Of a DNA stretch of 17,621 nucleotides, positions 1 to 6,815 are shown piece after piece. The stretch spans positions 1 through 17,621 of the forward strand of contig CAYWQL010000028.1 of NCBI GenBank assembly GCA_964460755.1, read 5' to 3'. Position 1 is the stretch's first letter; each line of letters starts with the position of its first letter. The position numbers and the translations under genes are program-made. Source of the DNA: JAYFNU01 sp964460755 (GTDB lineage Bacteria; Bacillota; Clostridia; Oscillospirales; Ruminococcaceae). The notes below the pieces were generated by a model. That model saw only the letters and a program-made list of their open reading frames with translations, searched no databases and had not been told where the DNA came from.

Positions 1-43
1 CTAAAAAGTTAATAATTCTGTCATATTCATTTTGAAAATATTG

Positions 44-72
44 TTTACCTTGTCTTTTTTTAATGATATACT
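44..72 (+). promoter_or_regulatory. Predicted promoter of the first plus-strand cluster
   Basis: A TTTACC -35 box (44-49), a 17-nt spacer and a TATACT -10 box (67-72) are visible. The TG at 64-65 makes it an extended -10. It lies 35 nt upstream of the first start codon, in AT-rich sequence. The -35 box is a weak match, so the extended -10 carries most of the support. Nothing else was seen in bases 1-107. Confidence 0.5.
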
Positions 73-107
73 TTATATTATAAAGATAGAGGGTTTTTGA
101 GGGTAAT

Positions 108-683
108 ATGTTTTATACAAGCGTTTTGGACGAGCGTCCTTCTCTTGACACTATGCCCGTCCTCAAGACAACCGAGTATCCATGGGAAAGCGGAAGCTTC
201 AAGCCGCTGTGCTATGCGAGAACGGCGGTTATCCGAAACGAGGGCGTGCTCTTCGACCTTACGGCGTTCGAGCGCGAGCCGGAATGCTGCGATTTCGTTA
301 TGGATGGAAGCTGTGTCGCAATAACCTTTAACTTCTTTCCCGAAAAAGCCGACATAAATTTTACCGTTACCCTCAACAAAAAGGGCGGTTATCAGATTTT
401 TGTAAATTCCGAGCAAAATGACGAGCTTTCGCTTGACGTTGAAACCTACGCCGGCGAGGACGAGCAGGGCTGGTACTGGGGGGTTCGGTTCGTCGTTACA
501 AATGATATTCTCCGCTTTCTTTACGGAGTGTCCGAAATCGAAAACGGGCATATGATGTACGGAAACGTATACAAATTGAAGCTGTCGGGCGACGACTCAC
601 ATCTCGGAGCCCTTTCAAAAATAAAGGACGAGGTAATTTTTTCAAACGGAAACCTTTGCGAATTTACCGCGGTCACATATTAA
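108..683 (+). CDS. CBM9-like carbohydrate-binding family protein (hypothetical, 191 aa)
   Basis: A 191-residue soluble protein with no signal peptide or membrane segment. It starts at an ATG 4 nt after GAGGG (99-103). Its layout resembles the CBM9-like beta-sandwich family found alone in many Clostridia and Bacteroidetes: a W near the start (PWESG), a central segment with EREP then DGSCV, a stretch reading NFTVTLNKKGG, a WYWGVRF strand, and a C-terminal GNVYKL followed by a conserved-looking His. In that family the equivalent positions read roughly fE..P, DSCvEfF, NfEfN..G, W.v.f and GNfYK....H. The family is known for carbohydrate binding, but stand-alone intracellular members have no settled role. 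It is first in a short cluster with a small membrane peptide and a DUF1540 protein. The assignment rests on motif memory only; the fold is moderately likely and the function is unknown. Confidence 0.6.
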   Translation: MFYTSVLDERPSLDTMPVLKTTEYPWESGSFKPLCYARTAVIRNEGVLFDLTAFEREPECCDFVMDGSCVAITFNFFPEKADINFTVTLNKKGGYQIFVNSEQNDELSLDVETYAGEDEQGWYWGVRFVVTNDILRFLYGVSEIENGHMMYGNVYKLKLSGDDSHLGALSKIKDEVIFSNGNLCEFTAVTY

Positions 684-708
684 TTCCAAAGCTATGGAGG
701 TGCATAAA

Positions 709-831
709 ATGAAAAAGCTATTATCGGTTATCGGCTTTATTCTCGCATTTTGCGCCGCGCTGTTTGTTATCGACAGCGCCTACCGCTTTTTCTGCGAAAA
801 CTGCCGAAAATACATTTTGCTGAATAAATAG
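709..831 (+). CDS. Small single-pass membrane peptide (40 aa)
   Basis: A 40-codon reading frame starts at an ATG preceded by GGAGG (696-700) at an 8-nt spacing, and stops at TAG (829-831). The peptide begins MKKLL and then has about 18 hydrophobic residues (SVIGFILAFCAALFVI). A polar tail follows with a Cys-x-x-Cys pair (FCENCRKY) and basic residues. It could be a single membrane anchor with the tail on the cytoplasmic side, or a secreted peptide with an uncleaved signal. It sits 25 nt after the CBM9-like gene and 49 nt before the DUF1540 gene, so it is probably co-transcribed. The excellent ribosome binding site and clean hydrophobic profile are the main reasons to call it. I do not recognise the family. 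Confidence 0.6.
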   Translation: MKKLLSVIGFILAFCAALFVIDSAYRFFCENCRKYILLNK

Positions 832-880
832 CGTTTTTTCGGCGACAATAAGCCTGTAACAATTAAAGGAGGCTTAATTT

Positions 881-1105
881 ATGTCACAGGAAAAACCCAA
901 CCGCTCTATTCGCTGCAACGTCGATTCCTGCCGTCATCGCTGCTCGCTCGACGACTACTGCTCGCTTGACTGCGTATGCATCGGCACCCACGAGGTCGAC
1001 CCCGCGATGAACCAGTGCACCGACTGTCAGTCGTTCGAGAATGTCTGCTGTTCCGAACAAAAGAAGGCTGTCGAACAGACCAAGAAGCAACAGCGCGGCT
1101 ATTGA
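881..1105 (+). CDS. DUF1540 cysteine-rich small protein
   Basis: A 74-residue protein with ten cysteines (C12, C17, C21, C27, C31, C33, C46, C49, C56, C57). The spacing matches the DUF1540 family: IRCNVDSC, then C-S-L-D-C-V-C-I-G, then a C-x-x-C-x-S-F end. The family is common in Clostridia and Bacilli and is presumed to bind metal through its cysteines; its role is unknown. The start is supported by AAAGGAGG (865-872) 8 nt upstream. The last 18 residues are polar, rich in Lys and Gln (QKKAVEQTKKQQRGY), and probably disordered. It is the last gene of the short plus-strand cluster and is followed by a strong terminator. Family membership is fairly secure. Confidence 0.85.
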   Translation: MSQEKPNRSIRCNVDSCRHRCSLDDYCSLDCVCIGTHEVDPAMNQCTDCQSFENVCCSEQKKAVEQTKKQQRGY

Positions 1106-1151
1106 ACGGACGAGCGCACACTACTCGAGCACGAAACAAACTATTAAAAAA

Positions 1152-1176
1152 AGTCCCTCTTTTGAGGGACTTTTTC
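1152..1176. terminator. Bidirectional intrinsic terminator
   Basis: AGTCCCTC (1152-1159), a TTTT loop and GAGGGACT (1164-1171) form a perfect 8-bp stem. It is flanked by an A-run (1146-1151) and a T-run (1171-1175), so it works on both strands. It ends the DUF1540 cluster from the left and the SDR gene from the right; the SDR stop codon starts at the very next base (1177). Confidence 0.9.
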
Positions 1177-1905
1177 TTATATCGTAAGACCTCCGTCGCA
1201 GCTTATAATCTGCCCCGTTATGTAGGTTTCGCCCGCAAGAAAAAGCACAAGCCGCGCAATATCCTCGGGCTTCCCGATACGTCCTATCGGGGTTTCGTCA
1301 ATTATCGCCGCCTTGTCGCTCTCGGTAAGCGACGCGTTCATCTCGGTGTCGATAAGCCCGGGGGCTATACAGTTGACAGTAATTCCGCTTGGCGAAATCT
1401 CCTTTGCGAGCGCCTTGGTAAAGCCCTCGACCGCCGCCTTCGACGCGGAATACGCCGCCTCGCAAGACGCGCCGACGCGCCCCCACATAGAGCCGATATT
1501 AATTATCGCTCCGCTCTTTTTATTTATCATAACCGACGCGGTGGCGCGGCACATATTGAACGCGCCCTTTGTGTTTATACTAAAAACTCTGTCCCACTCC
1601 TCGTCGCTCGTTTCGGTTACGAGCGAAATGAGCGAAATGCCCGCGTTGTTAACGACAAGGTCAACCGTGCCGTAATAGTCGAGCGTGAAATTCACAAGCG
1701 CGCTTGCCTCCTCCGACTTTGACACGTCAGCTTTAAAAATCGAAGCCTCGTTGCCCTCGCTTTTTATCCTTTCAACAAGCGCCCGCGCGCTGTCTGAGCT
1801 GTTAAGATAGTTGACGACAACCTTGTAGCCGTTTTGCGAAAGAAGCAGAGCCGTCGCCGCGCCGATACCCCTCGACGCACCCGTTACTATCGCCGTTTTC
1901 TGCAA
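1177..1905 (-). CDS. SDR-family oxidoreductase, 3-oxoacyl-ACP reductase (FabG)-like
   Basis: A 242-residue classical short-chain dehydrogenase/reductase, NAD(P)H-dependent and cytosolic. Visible are the Rossmann motif TGASRGIG (8-15), NNAG (86-89) and the catalytic tetrad N111, S139, Y152 and K156 in YSASK. The C-terminus reads YITGQIISCDGG, typical of FabG. In FabG the reaction is reduction of 3-oxoacyl-ACP to 3-hydroxyacyl-ACP. This copy stands alone, not in a fab operon, so its substrate may differ (other beta-keto or sugar alcohol substrates are possible). The start is a TTG (1903-1905) with a GGTGG-type ribosome binding site 6 nt upstream; no ATG lies at the right place before the Rossmann motif. 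It is transcribed divergently from the acyltransferase at 2036, and their promoters share one palindrome. The reductase fold is certain; the substrate is not. Confidence 0.9.
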   Translation of the reverse strand: MQKTAIVTGASRGIGAATALLLSQNGYKVVVNYLNSSDSARALVERIKSEGNEASIFKADVSKSEEASALVNFTLDYYGTVDLVVNNAGISLISLVTETSDEEWDRVFSINTKGAFNMCRATASVMINKKSGAIINIGSMWGRVGASCEAAYSASKAAVEGFTKALAKEISPSGITVNCIAPGLIDTEMNASLTESDKAAIIDETPIGRIGKPEDIARLVLFLAGETYITGQIISCDGGLTI

Positions 1906-1931
1906 AGCAATCCACCGCCTTTCTATATTTA

Positions 1932-1960
1932 ATTCTACTTTACATTTATTAATAAATCAA
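1932..1960 (-). promoter_or_regulatory. Predicted promoter of the SDR gene
   Basis: Read on the minus strand: TTGATT (-35, 1955-1960), a 17-nt spacer, TAGAAT (-10, 1932-1937). Both boxes are good sigma-A matches. The leader before the TTG start would be about 20 nt. The -35 box lies in the left arm of the palindrome at 1953-1984. Confidence 0.7.
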
Positions 1961-1984
1961 CTTTTTCGTCGATAAGTTGATTTA
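1953..1984. promoter_or_regulatory. Palindromic operator candidate between divergent promoters
   Basis: TAAATCAACTT (1953-1963) and AAGTTGATTTA (1974-1984) form a perfect 11-bp inverted repeat with a 10-nt gap. The arm centres are 21 bp apart, about two helical turns, as expected for a dimeric regulator bound on one face. Each arm holds the TTGATT -35 box of one of two divergent promoters, so a bound protein would cover both. No regulator gene is adjacent. Confidence 0.65.
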
Positions 1985-2005
1985 ACCCTCCCGTTTATAT
2001 ATAAT
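1977..2005 (+). promoter_or_regulatory. Predicted promoter of the acyltransferase gene
   Basis: TTGATT (1977-1982), a 17-nt spacer and a perfect TATAAT (2000-2005). The start codon at 2036 gives a leader of roughly 25 nt. The -35 box lies in the right arm of the palindrome. Confidence 0.75.
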
Positions 2006-2035
2006 GATTTTATATATCGTAGGAGGTGCTTTTAC

Positions 2036-3088
2036 GTGGAAATAAATGACTCTGTTTCAAAACGCATACCGTGGATTGACGTTCTTCGCGGTCTGGCGAT
2101 TTTCTGCATTGTTCTCGGTCATTTTGGGGAGCTTGCGGGCGACTTTTATCTTTTTGTATTTTCCTTTAACGTTCAGCTTTTTTTCTTTATCTCGGGAATG
2201 TTCGCCTTCAAGTACCGCGGCAAATCGTTTTTGAGCGCGCTGAAAGCCTTCGCTGAAAAAATACTGTTGCCCTATTCGGTCATATGCGCCGTCAATATTC
2301 TGTTCTTCGCGGTGCTTAACGGAAAGGGACTCGTCGGAATGGCTTCAATGGCGCTCGAATGTCTTATGGCGCAAAGAAACGCCCTTTTCTCGGCAAGTCT
2401 TTGGTTCTTCCCCTGTCTTTTCGTGATGTCGGTTTTATATTACCTTTTATCATCGCTTATTAAAAATCGTGAGCTTCTCTTGCTCGTTTGCCTTGCGTTA
2501 AGTCTTGCTATGCGAATATTTAAAGAGGAGCCGATGTGGATATGGTCGGCGGACAGCGCGATACTTTATCTTTTCTACTATGCCCTTGGAGATTATATTA
2601 TGCCCTGTGCGAAAAGCTTCAGCTTTGCAGACTTATCGCGCGGGAAAAAAGCCGTTTTTGTTGTGTCGGCGCTCTTAACCGTGGGCGTCGCCCTTATATG
2701 GTTCACGGGCTATAATTCCCTTACGGCGCAAATCGGAATAGTCCCCCCTGTCATCGTCACAAAGCTTATTCATTTTGCCGTCGCCGTCGTTATGATTTAT
2801 TTTTCTATGCTTCTCGCATATCTTTTAAGAAACTCCCGCGTCCTCACGCGGCTTGGTCAAAGCACCTTTGCGGTCGCAGGAACCGAGCAGATAACCCGCC
2901 TGCTGCTGCTTGAAGTAATGTACCTCTTCGGCGTCGACTTTAACCTTAACAGCCAGTTCCGCGTAATAGTCTATGCCATAATAACCGTCGCGGTTTCCTA
3001 CTTTGTCTTCGCAAAGCCCCTCGCGAGTCTCTTTCCAAAGCTTTTTGCGAAGGGAAACACCGAACAGCACAAAGCCGCGGTTCAGTAA
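2036..3088 (+). CDS. Acyltransferase-3 family membrane protein (fucose 4-O-acetylase-like)
   Basis: A 350-residue polytopic inner-membrane protein of the acyltransferase-3 family, which transfers acetyl or other acyl groups to sugars of cell-surface polysaccharides, peptidoglycan or glycolipids. The N-terminus shows the family signature W-I-D-V-L-R-G-L-A-I then H (D15, R18, H29) entering the first membrane helix. About ten hydrophobic segments follow across the length, and LFFFISGMFAF is typical of the second. The C-terminus is short and basic. The start is a GTG at 2036, 9 nt after AGGAGG (2021-2026). The gene is divergent from an SDR reductase and convergent with pnp, with a terminator just after it. 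The acceptor cannot be told from sequence; the shape is closest to fucose 4-O-acetylase/WecH-type enzymes. Confidence 0.85.
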   Translation: MEINDSVSKRIPWIDVLRGLAIFCIVLGHFGELAGDFYLFVFSFNVQLFFFISGMFAFKYRGKSFLSALKAFAEKILLPYSVICAVNILFFAVLNGKGLVGMASMALECLMAQRNALFSASLWFFPCLFVMSVLYYLLSSLIKNRELLLLVCLALSLAMRIFKEEPMWIWSADSAILYLFYYALGDYIMPCAKSFSFADLSRGKKAVFVVSALLTVGVALIWFTGYNSLTAQIGIVPPVIVTKLIHFAVAVVMIYFSMLLAYLLRNSRVLTRLGQSTFAVAGTEQITRLLLLEVMYLFGVDFNLNSQFRVIVYAIITVAVSYFVFAKPLASLFPKLFAKGNTEQHKAAVQ

Positions 3089-3108
3089 AAAACAATTCGA
3101 CGCATCAC

Positions 3109-3139
3109 AAAAAAAGCCCCGACGTTTTGTCGGGGCTTT
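3109..3139. terminator. Intrinsic terminator between the acyltransferase and pnp
   Basis: AAAGCCCCGAC (3113-3123), a GTTTT loop and GTCGGGGCTTT (3129-3139) form an 11-bp GC-rich stem. Seven A's at 3109-3115 become a strong U-tract for the minus-strand transcript, so it mainly ends pnp. The plus-strand tail (TTTCGTGTTT) is weaker but usable for the acyltransferase. Confidence 0.9.
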
Positions 3140-3157
3140 CGTGTTTATTGCGTTAAC

Positions 3158-5272
3158 CTATTCCGCGCTCTTTTTTGCGTTGAGCGTCGCTATGGCGTCT
3201 TTTCTCGAAAGATTGACGCGCCCGCGGTCGTCAATGCCAAGCACCTTGACAGGGATAACATCTCCGATTGAAACGACGTCCTCGGTCTTTTCAACGCGGT
3301 GGTCCTCAAGCTTGCTTATATGAACGAGCCCTTCCTTGCCCGGCGCGATTTCAACCATTGCGCCAATGGGAAGTATTCTTGTTACCTTGCCATAGTACAT
3401 CGCGCCCGCTTCGGGTTCACATACGATGGTTTCAATAATTGTAATGGCGCGCTTCGCGTTTTCAAGGTCGACGCTTGAAACATAAATACGTCCGTCCTCT
3501 TCAACGTCGATTTTAACCTCGCACTCGGCGCAGATTTTCTGAATAACCTTGCCTCCCTTACCGATGACGTCGGAAATCTTGTCGACGTCAATTTGCATAG
3601 AAAGCATCTTTGGCGCGTATTTCGAAAGCTCCTCGCGGGGCTTGTCGATAGCCTTAAGCATAACCTCGTCGAGAATATAAAGACGAGCCTTCAAGCACTT
3701 CGCGAAAGCCTCTTCTATTATCTCGTAGGTCAGTCCGTCTATCTTCAGGTCCATCTGAATAGCTGTGATACCCTTGTGAGTTCCCGCAACCTTGAAATCC
3801 ATATCGCCGAAGAAATCCTCAACACCCTGAATGTCAACCATCGTCATAAAGCGGTCGCCCTCGGTGATAAGTCCGCAGGATATACCCGCGACAGGCGACT
3901 TAATGGGAACGCCGGCGTCCATAAGAGCAAGCGTTGAGCCGCATATTGAGCCCTGCGAGGTCGAGCCGTTCGAGGAAAGAACCTCGGAAACAAGGCGAAT
4001 GGTATAGGGGAAATCGTCAAGCGACGGAATTACAGGAAGAAGGGCGCGCTCTGCGAGAGCGCCGTGACCGATTTCGCGGCGGCCGGGCCCTCTGCTCGGA
4101 CGGGTTTCGCCGACCGAATAGGAGGGGAAGTTGTAGTGATGCATATAGCGCTTGTTTTCTTCGTTATCTATGCCGTCGAGTATCTGGGCGTCGCCCGACA
4201 TAGCGAGGGTCGCTACCGTCAACACCTGCGTCTGTCCTCTTGTGAACATACCGCTTCCGTGTACGCGGGGAAGAAGACCAACCTCGGCGTCAAGGGGACG
4301 GATTTCGTCTATTGCACGTCCGTCGACGCGCTTTCCGTCGTCAAGCAGCCAGCGGCGAACAACATATTTTTGAAGCTTGTACATACACTCGTCAAGCTTG
4401 GCTATCTCGTCGGGATACTTCTCATCGAGGGAGGAATGAACCTCTTCATAAATCGGAACAAGCGCCGCGTCGCGAACGGTCTTGTCGTCGGTGTCCATAG
4501 CTACGCGAACCTTGTCAATAACGAGGGCTTTGACCTCCTCGAACATATCGTGGGGAACCTCTTGGCTCTCAAAGTCGATTTTCTTCTTGCCGACTTCCTT
4601 TTGAATTTCCTTAATGAACTCGATTGTCTTCTTGATTTCCTCATGGCCCTTTTTGATTGCCTTGAGCATGGTGTCGTTATCGACCTCGTTCGCGCCCGCT
4701 TCAATCATAACGATTTTTTCGCTCGAGCCCGCGATTGTAAGCGAAAGGTCGCTCTTCTCGCGCTGGGCTTCGGTTGGGTTAAGGACGATTTCTCCATCAA
4801 CAAGTCCGACAAAAATGCCGGAAATAGGCCCGTTCCAAGGAATATTCGAAATCGTCAGGGCGATAGACGTGCCTATCATACCCGCAATTTCAGGCGAGCA
4901 GTCGGGGTCAACCGACATAACCGTCATAACGACCGATACGTCGTTTCTCATATCCTTCGGGAAAAGGGGACGGATTGGTCTGTCAACGACGCGAGAGGTT
5001 AATATCGCCTTTTCTGTTGGGCGACCTTCGCGGCGAAGGAAAGAGCCGGGTATGCGTCCGACCGAGTAAAGCTTCTCCTCAAAATCAACCGACAGCGGGA
5101 AAAAGTCAATCCCGTCGCGGGGCTTTTGGCTCATGGTGACGTTGCAAAGCACATAGGTGTCTCCATACTCTACCATACAGGAGCCGTTGGAAAGACCGCA
5201 CATCTTTCCCGTTTCTACCTTCAGCTTGCGTCCTGCAAGCGTGGTTTCAAAAACACGGTAGTTTTCAAACAT
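3158..5272 (-). CDS. pnp: Polyribonucleotide nucleotidyltransferase (PNPase)
   Basis: A 704-residue full-length PNPase, the phosphorolytic 3'-5' exoribonuclease of mRNA decay in the cytosol. Domain order: first RNase PH-like domain (about 10-140), the all-alpha domain (about 240-320), second RNase PH-like domain (about 320-550), a KH domain with GKGG near residue 575, and a C-terminal S1 domain (about 625-695, KVTRILPIGAMVEI). The active-site loop GDMDFKVAG (D490, D492) and FTRGQTQ/GSTSQGS segments are present. The ATG start at 5272 has GGGAGG (5282-5287 on the plus strand) 9 nt upstream. It follows rpsO in the usual Firmicutes order, with a 200-nt gap holding a hairpin. It ends 18 nt before a strong terminator. 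The length is normal for the family. Confidence 0.98.
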   Translation of the reverse strand: MFENYRVFETTLAGRKLKVETGKMCGLSNGSCMVEYGDTYVLCNVTMSQKPRDGIDFFPLSVDFEEKLYSVGRIPGSFLRREGRPTEKAILTSRVVDRPIRPLFPKDMRNDVSVVMTVMSVDPDCSPEIAGMIGTSIALTISNIPWNGPISGIFVGLVDGEIVLNPTEAQREKSDLSLTIAGSSEKIVMIEAGANEVDNDTMLKAIKKGHEEIKKTIEFIKEIQKEVGKKKIDFESQEVPHDMFEEVKALVIDKVRVAMDTDDKTVRDAALVPIYEEVHSSLDEKYPDEIAKLDECMYKLQKYVVRRWLLDDGKRVDGRAIDEIRPLDAEVGLLPRVHGSGMFTRGQTQVLTVATLAMSGDAQILDGIDNEENKRYMHHYNFPSYSVGETRPSRGPGRREIGHGALAERALLPVIPSLDDFPYTIRLVSEVLSSNGSTSQGSICGSTLALMDAGVPIKSPVAGISCGLITEGDRFMTMVDIQGVEDFFGDMDFKVAGTHKGITAIQMDLKIDGLTYEIIEEAFAKCLKARLYILDEVMLKAIDKPREELSKYAPKMLSMQIDVDKISDVIGKGGKVIQKICAECEVKIDVEEDGRIYVSSVDLENAKRAITIIETIVCEPEAGAMYYGKVTRILPIGAMVEIAPGKEGLVHISKLEDHRVEKTEDVVSIGDVIPVKVLGIDDRGRVNLSRKDAIATLNAKKSAE

Positions 5273-5432
5273 TAGTTTTTGCCTCCCAAATAATTATTTA
5301 TCCTTAGCGCTCTCCTTTGGGTTTAGCAATAAATTCAGTCTTCCGAGCCCTCGCCCGAACGGCCCAATTCATCGCTAAAAACCAAAATTCAAAGCGCACA
5401 CAGAACAGTTTTTTCTTATCAAATAGCCAAAC

Positions 5433-5462
5433 GGAAGGCAAACGAAAAATCGCTTGCCTTCC
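5433..5462 (-). terminator. Hairpin between rpsO and pnp (attenuator or processing site)
   Basis: On the minus strand GGAAGGCAAGCGA pairs with TCGTTTGCCTTCC around a TTTT loop: a 13-bp stem with a single G-U wobble. On the plus strand the same position would be an A-C mismatch, so the structure is tuned to the rpsO-pnp transcript. It starts 10 nt after the rpsO stop codon. The following tail is only moderately T-rich (GTTTGGCTATTTG), so it may be a leaky terminator or an RNase III-type processing hairpin. I see no convincing promoter in the remaining 160 nt before pnp (5273-5432). Confidence 0.7.
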
Positions 5463-5472
5463 ACGTTGTTTA

Positions 5473-5733
5473 CTATTTGCGTATGCCAAGCTTTGCGATA
5501 ATCGCACGGTAACGCTCGACGTCCTTCTTCTGAAGGTAGGCGAGAAGATTACGGCGCTGACCAACCATTTTGAGCAGACCACGGCGGGAATGATTGTCCT
5601 GCTTGTGCTCCTTAAGATGCTCGTTGAGATGGTTGATTCGGTTTGTTAAGATGGCGATTTGAACCTCGGGCGAACCCGTATCGGTTTCGTGAATGCGAAC
5701 GCCCTCAATAACCTCTTGCTTGTTTTTTAACAT
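5473..5733 (-). CDS. rpsO: 30S ribosomal protein S15
   Basis: An 86-residue S15, the primary binder of the central domain of 16S rRNA (helices 20-22). The family motifs HETDTGSPEVQI and HKQDNHSRRGLL are intact, and the C-terminal end YRAIIAKLGIRK is typical. Length matches the family (about 88). The ATG at 5733 follows AAAGGTG on the minus strand with 8 nt spacing. It has its own promoter and a leader of about 105 nt in which that Shine-Dalgarno is part of a perfect inverted repeat. It sits between ribF and pnp, the conserved order in Firmicutes. S15 is known to repress its own mRNA in several bacteria through unrelated leader structures, which fits the leader seen here. Confidence 0.98.
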   Translation of the reverse strand: MLKNKQEVIEGVRIHETDTGSPEVQIAILTNRINHLNEHLKEHKQDNHSRRGLLKMVGQRRNLLAYLQKKDVERYRAIIAKLGIRK

Positions 5734-5839
5734 TTTTTCTTCACCTTTCTTTTATATTAACCTTCGTCACAGAAGAAAGGTGTCAGGTGATTCCCGATAG
5801 GCTCGGGCACTTGCCTTAACTCCGTGGCGCGGTCACGCA
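5734..5839 (-). promoter_or_regulatory. Structured rpsO leader with a sequestered Shine-Dalgarno
   Basis: On the minus strand, CACCTTTCTT (from 5773-5782) is the exact complement of AAGAAAGGTG (from 5742-5751), which contains the rpsO ribosome binding site. The arms are 10 bp with a 21-nt loop. Upstream lie a CCCGA-GCCTA-TCGGG hairpin (5 bp, 5-nt loop) and a smaller CGTG/CACG hairpin. The layout suggests a three-element leader that S15 could stabilise to block initiation. This is inference; I could not match it to a named S15 leader class. The exact 5' end is estimated from the promoter. Confidence 0.6.
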
Positions 5840-5845
5840 ACCATT

Positions 5846-5875
5846 ATTCTAACATATATATACTAATAAATGCAA
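5846..5875 (-). promoter_or_regulatory. Predicted rpsO promoter
   Basis: Minus strand: TTGCAT (-35, 5870-5875), an 18-nt spacer, and TAGAAT (-10, 5846-5851) preceded by TGT, giving an extended -10. The -35 box abuts the ribF stop codon (5876-5878). No terminator separates ribF from it, so operon read-through into rpsO is also likely. Confidence 0.7.
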
Positions 5876-6805
5876 CTATTTTAACTTTTCTTTTTTCGAC
5901 AAATGCAGCTTTTTGCGGATTTCGGCGATATTTCGTTCGACCTCCGCCTTAAGCTCTCCCTCGCCTTCAAATTTTTTTTCGTCGCGAAGAAACTCGACAA
6001 GCTCGGCTTTTATAGGTTTCCCATATAAATCGCCCTCATAATCAAGCAGATATGTTTCTATCATAATCCGCCTGTCGTCCTCAAAGGTGGGTCGAATACC
6101 GATATTCGTTATGCTGTCATATGTAAGATTGTCGACGTGGGTTCGCGTCCAATAAACCCCGAAGCGGGGGGGAACAACCCCTTTCGGGAAGGGAACGTTC
6201 GCAGTTGGAAAACCGAGCCTGTAAGCCAGCGACTTGCCCCGTTCGACCTCGCCGCCGTAGCAAAGGGCGTGCCCGAGAAGCTTTTTTGCCTCGGCGACAG
6301 AGCCGTTCTTGACAAGCTCCTTTATCCGCGTCGTCGATATTACCCCGCCGTCGGAAATTGCGCTGACGACGTCAACCTCAATGTCAAAAACGCGGCAAAG
6401 CTCAAAAAGCTCCTTTGCTCCGCAGCCTCTTCCCTTAGAAAAGCGAAAATCCTCGCCGCAAAAAACGCGTTTAGCGTGAAGTCTGTCGCTTAAAATCTCC
6501 TTAACGAACCACCCGCCGTCCATATCCATAATCTTTTCAAAATCCAAAATGTAAAGATTGTTCGCGCCCGTTTTTTCAATAAGCTCTTCTCTTTCGGAAA
6601 ACGCAACAAGGTCGCCCTCGCCCTTTTCGTCGGCGCGAAACCGCGACATATCAAAGCTCAAAACAACACTCTTCGCCCCGGCTTTTTTCGCGCCGCTGAC
6701 GGCGGCGGAAATGACGGCGGCGTGTCCTCTGTGAACCCCGTCGAAGTAGCCGACAGCGACGAAGGAGTCTTCAACAAGTTCAATTTCGTTTCTTCTCGTT
6801 TCCAT
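5876..6805 (-). CDS. ribF: Bifunctional riboflavin kinase / FAD synthetase
   Basis: A 309-residue RibF, making FMN from riboflavin and ATP, then FAD from FMN and ATP. The N-terminal adenylyltransferase shows GYFDGVHRGH (19-28), then GEDFRFSKGRG and STTRIKEL. The C-terminal kinase shows the PTAN motif (200-203), PPRFGVYW and NIGIRPTF. I chose the ATG at 6805: it has AAGGA 7 nt upstream and starts 10 nt after the truB stop. An in-frame codon 22 residues further upstream would overlap truB and has no family support. The motif GNFDG is here GYFDG, a mild variant. It is the last gene of the rimP operon before the rpsO promoter. No FMN riboswitch is visible, consistent with an internal operon position. 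Confidence 0.95.
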   Translation of the reverse strand: METRRNEIELVEDSFVAVGYFDGVHRGHAAVISAAVSGAKKAGAKSVVLSFDMSRFRADEKGEGDLVAFSEREELIEKTGANNLYILDFEKIMDMDGGWFVKEILSDRLHAKRVFCGEDFRFSKGRGCGAKELFELCRVFDIEVDVVSAISDGGVISTTRIKELVKNGSVAEAKKLLGHALCYGGEVERGKSLAYRLGFPTANVPFPKGVVPPRFGVYWTRTHVDNLTYDSITNIGIRPTFEDDRRIMIETYLLDYEGDLYGKPIKAELVEFLRDEKKFEGEGELKAEVERNIAEIRKKLHLSKKEKLK

Positions 6806-6815
6806 AAAAACGTCC

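Noticed and set aside
78..551. Minus-strand open frame opposite the first gene
   Set aside because: No ribosome site or family resemblance, while the plus-strand gene has a promoter, a ribosome site and CBM9-like motifs.
976..1722. Plus-strand open frame (248 codons) running across the DUF1540 end, the terminator and the antisense of the SDR gene
   Set aside because: It passes through a strong terminator and opposes a gene with a complete catalytic tetrad. The translation is Arg-rich with no motif.
4064..5002. Long plus-strand open frame (312 codons) opposite pnp
   Set aside because: It lies wholly antisense to the unmistakable pnp gene, has no ribosome binding site or recognisable motif, and such frames arise from the codon bias of the real strand.
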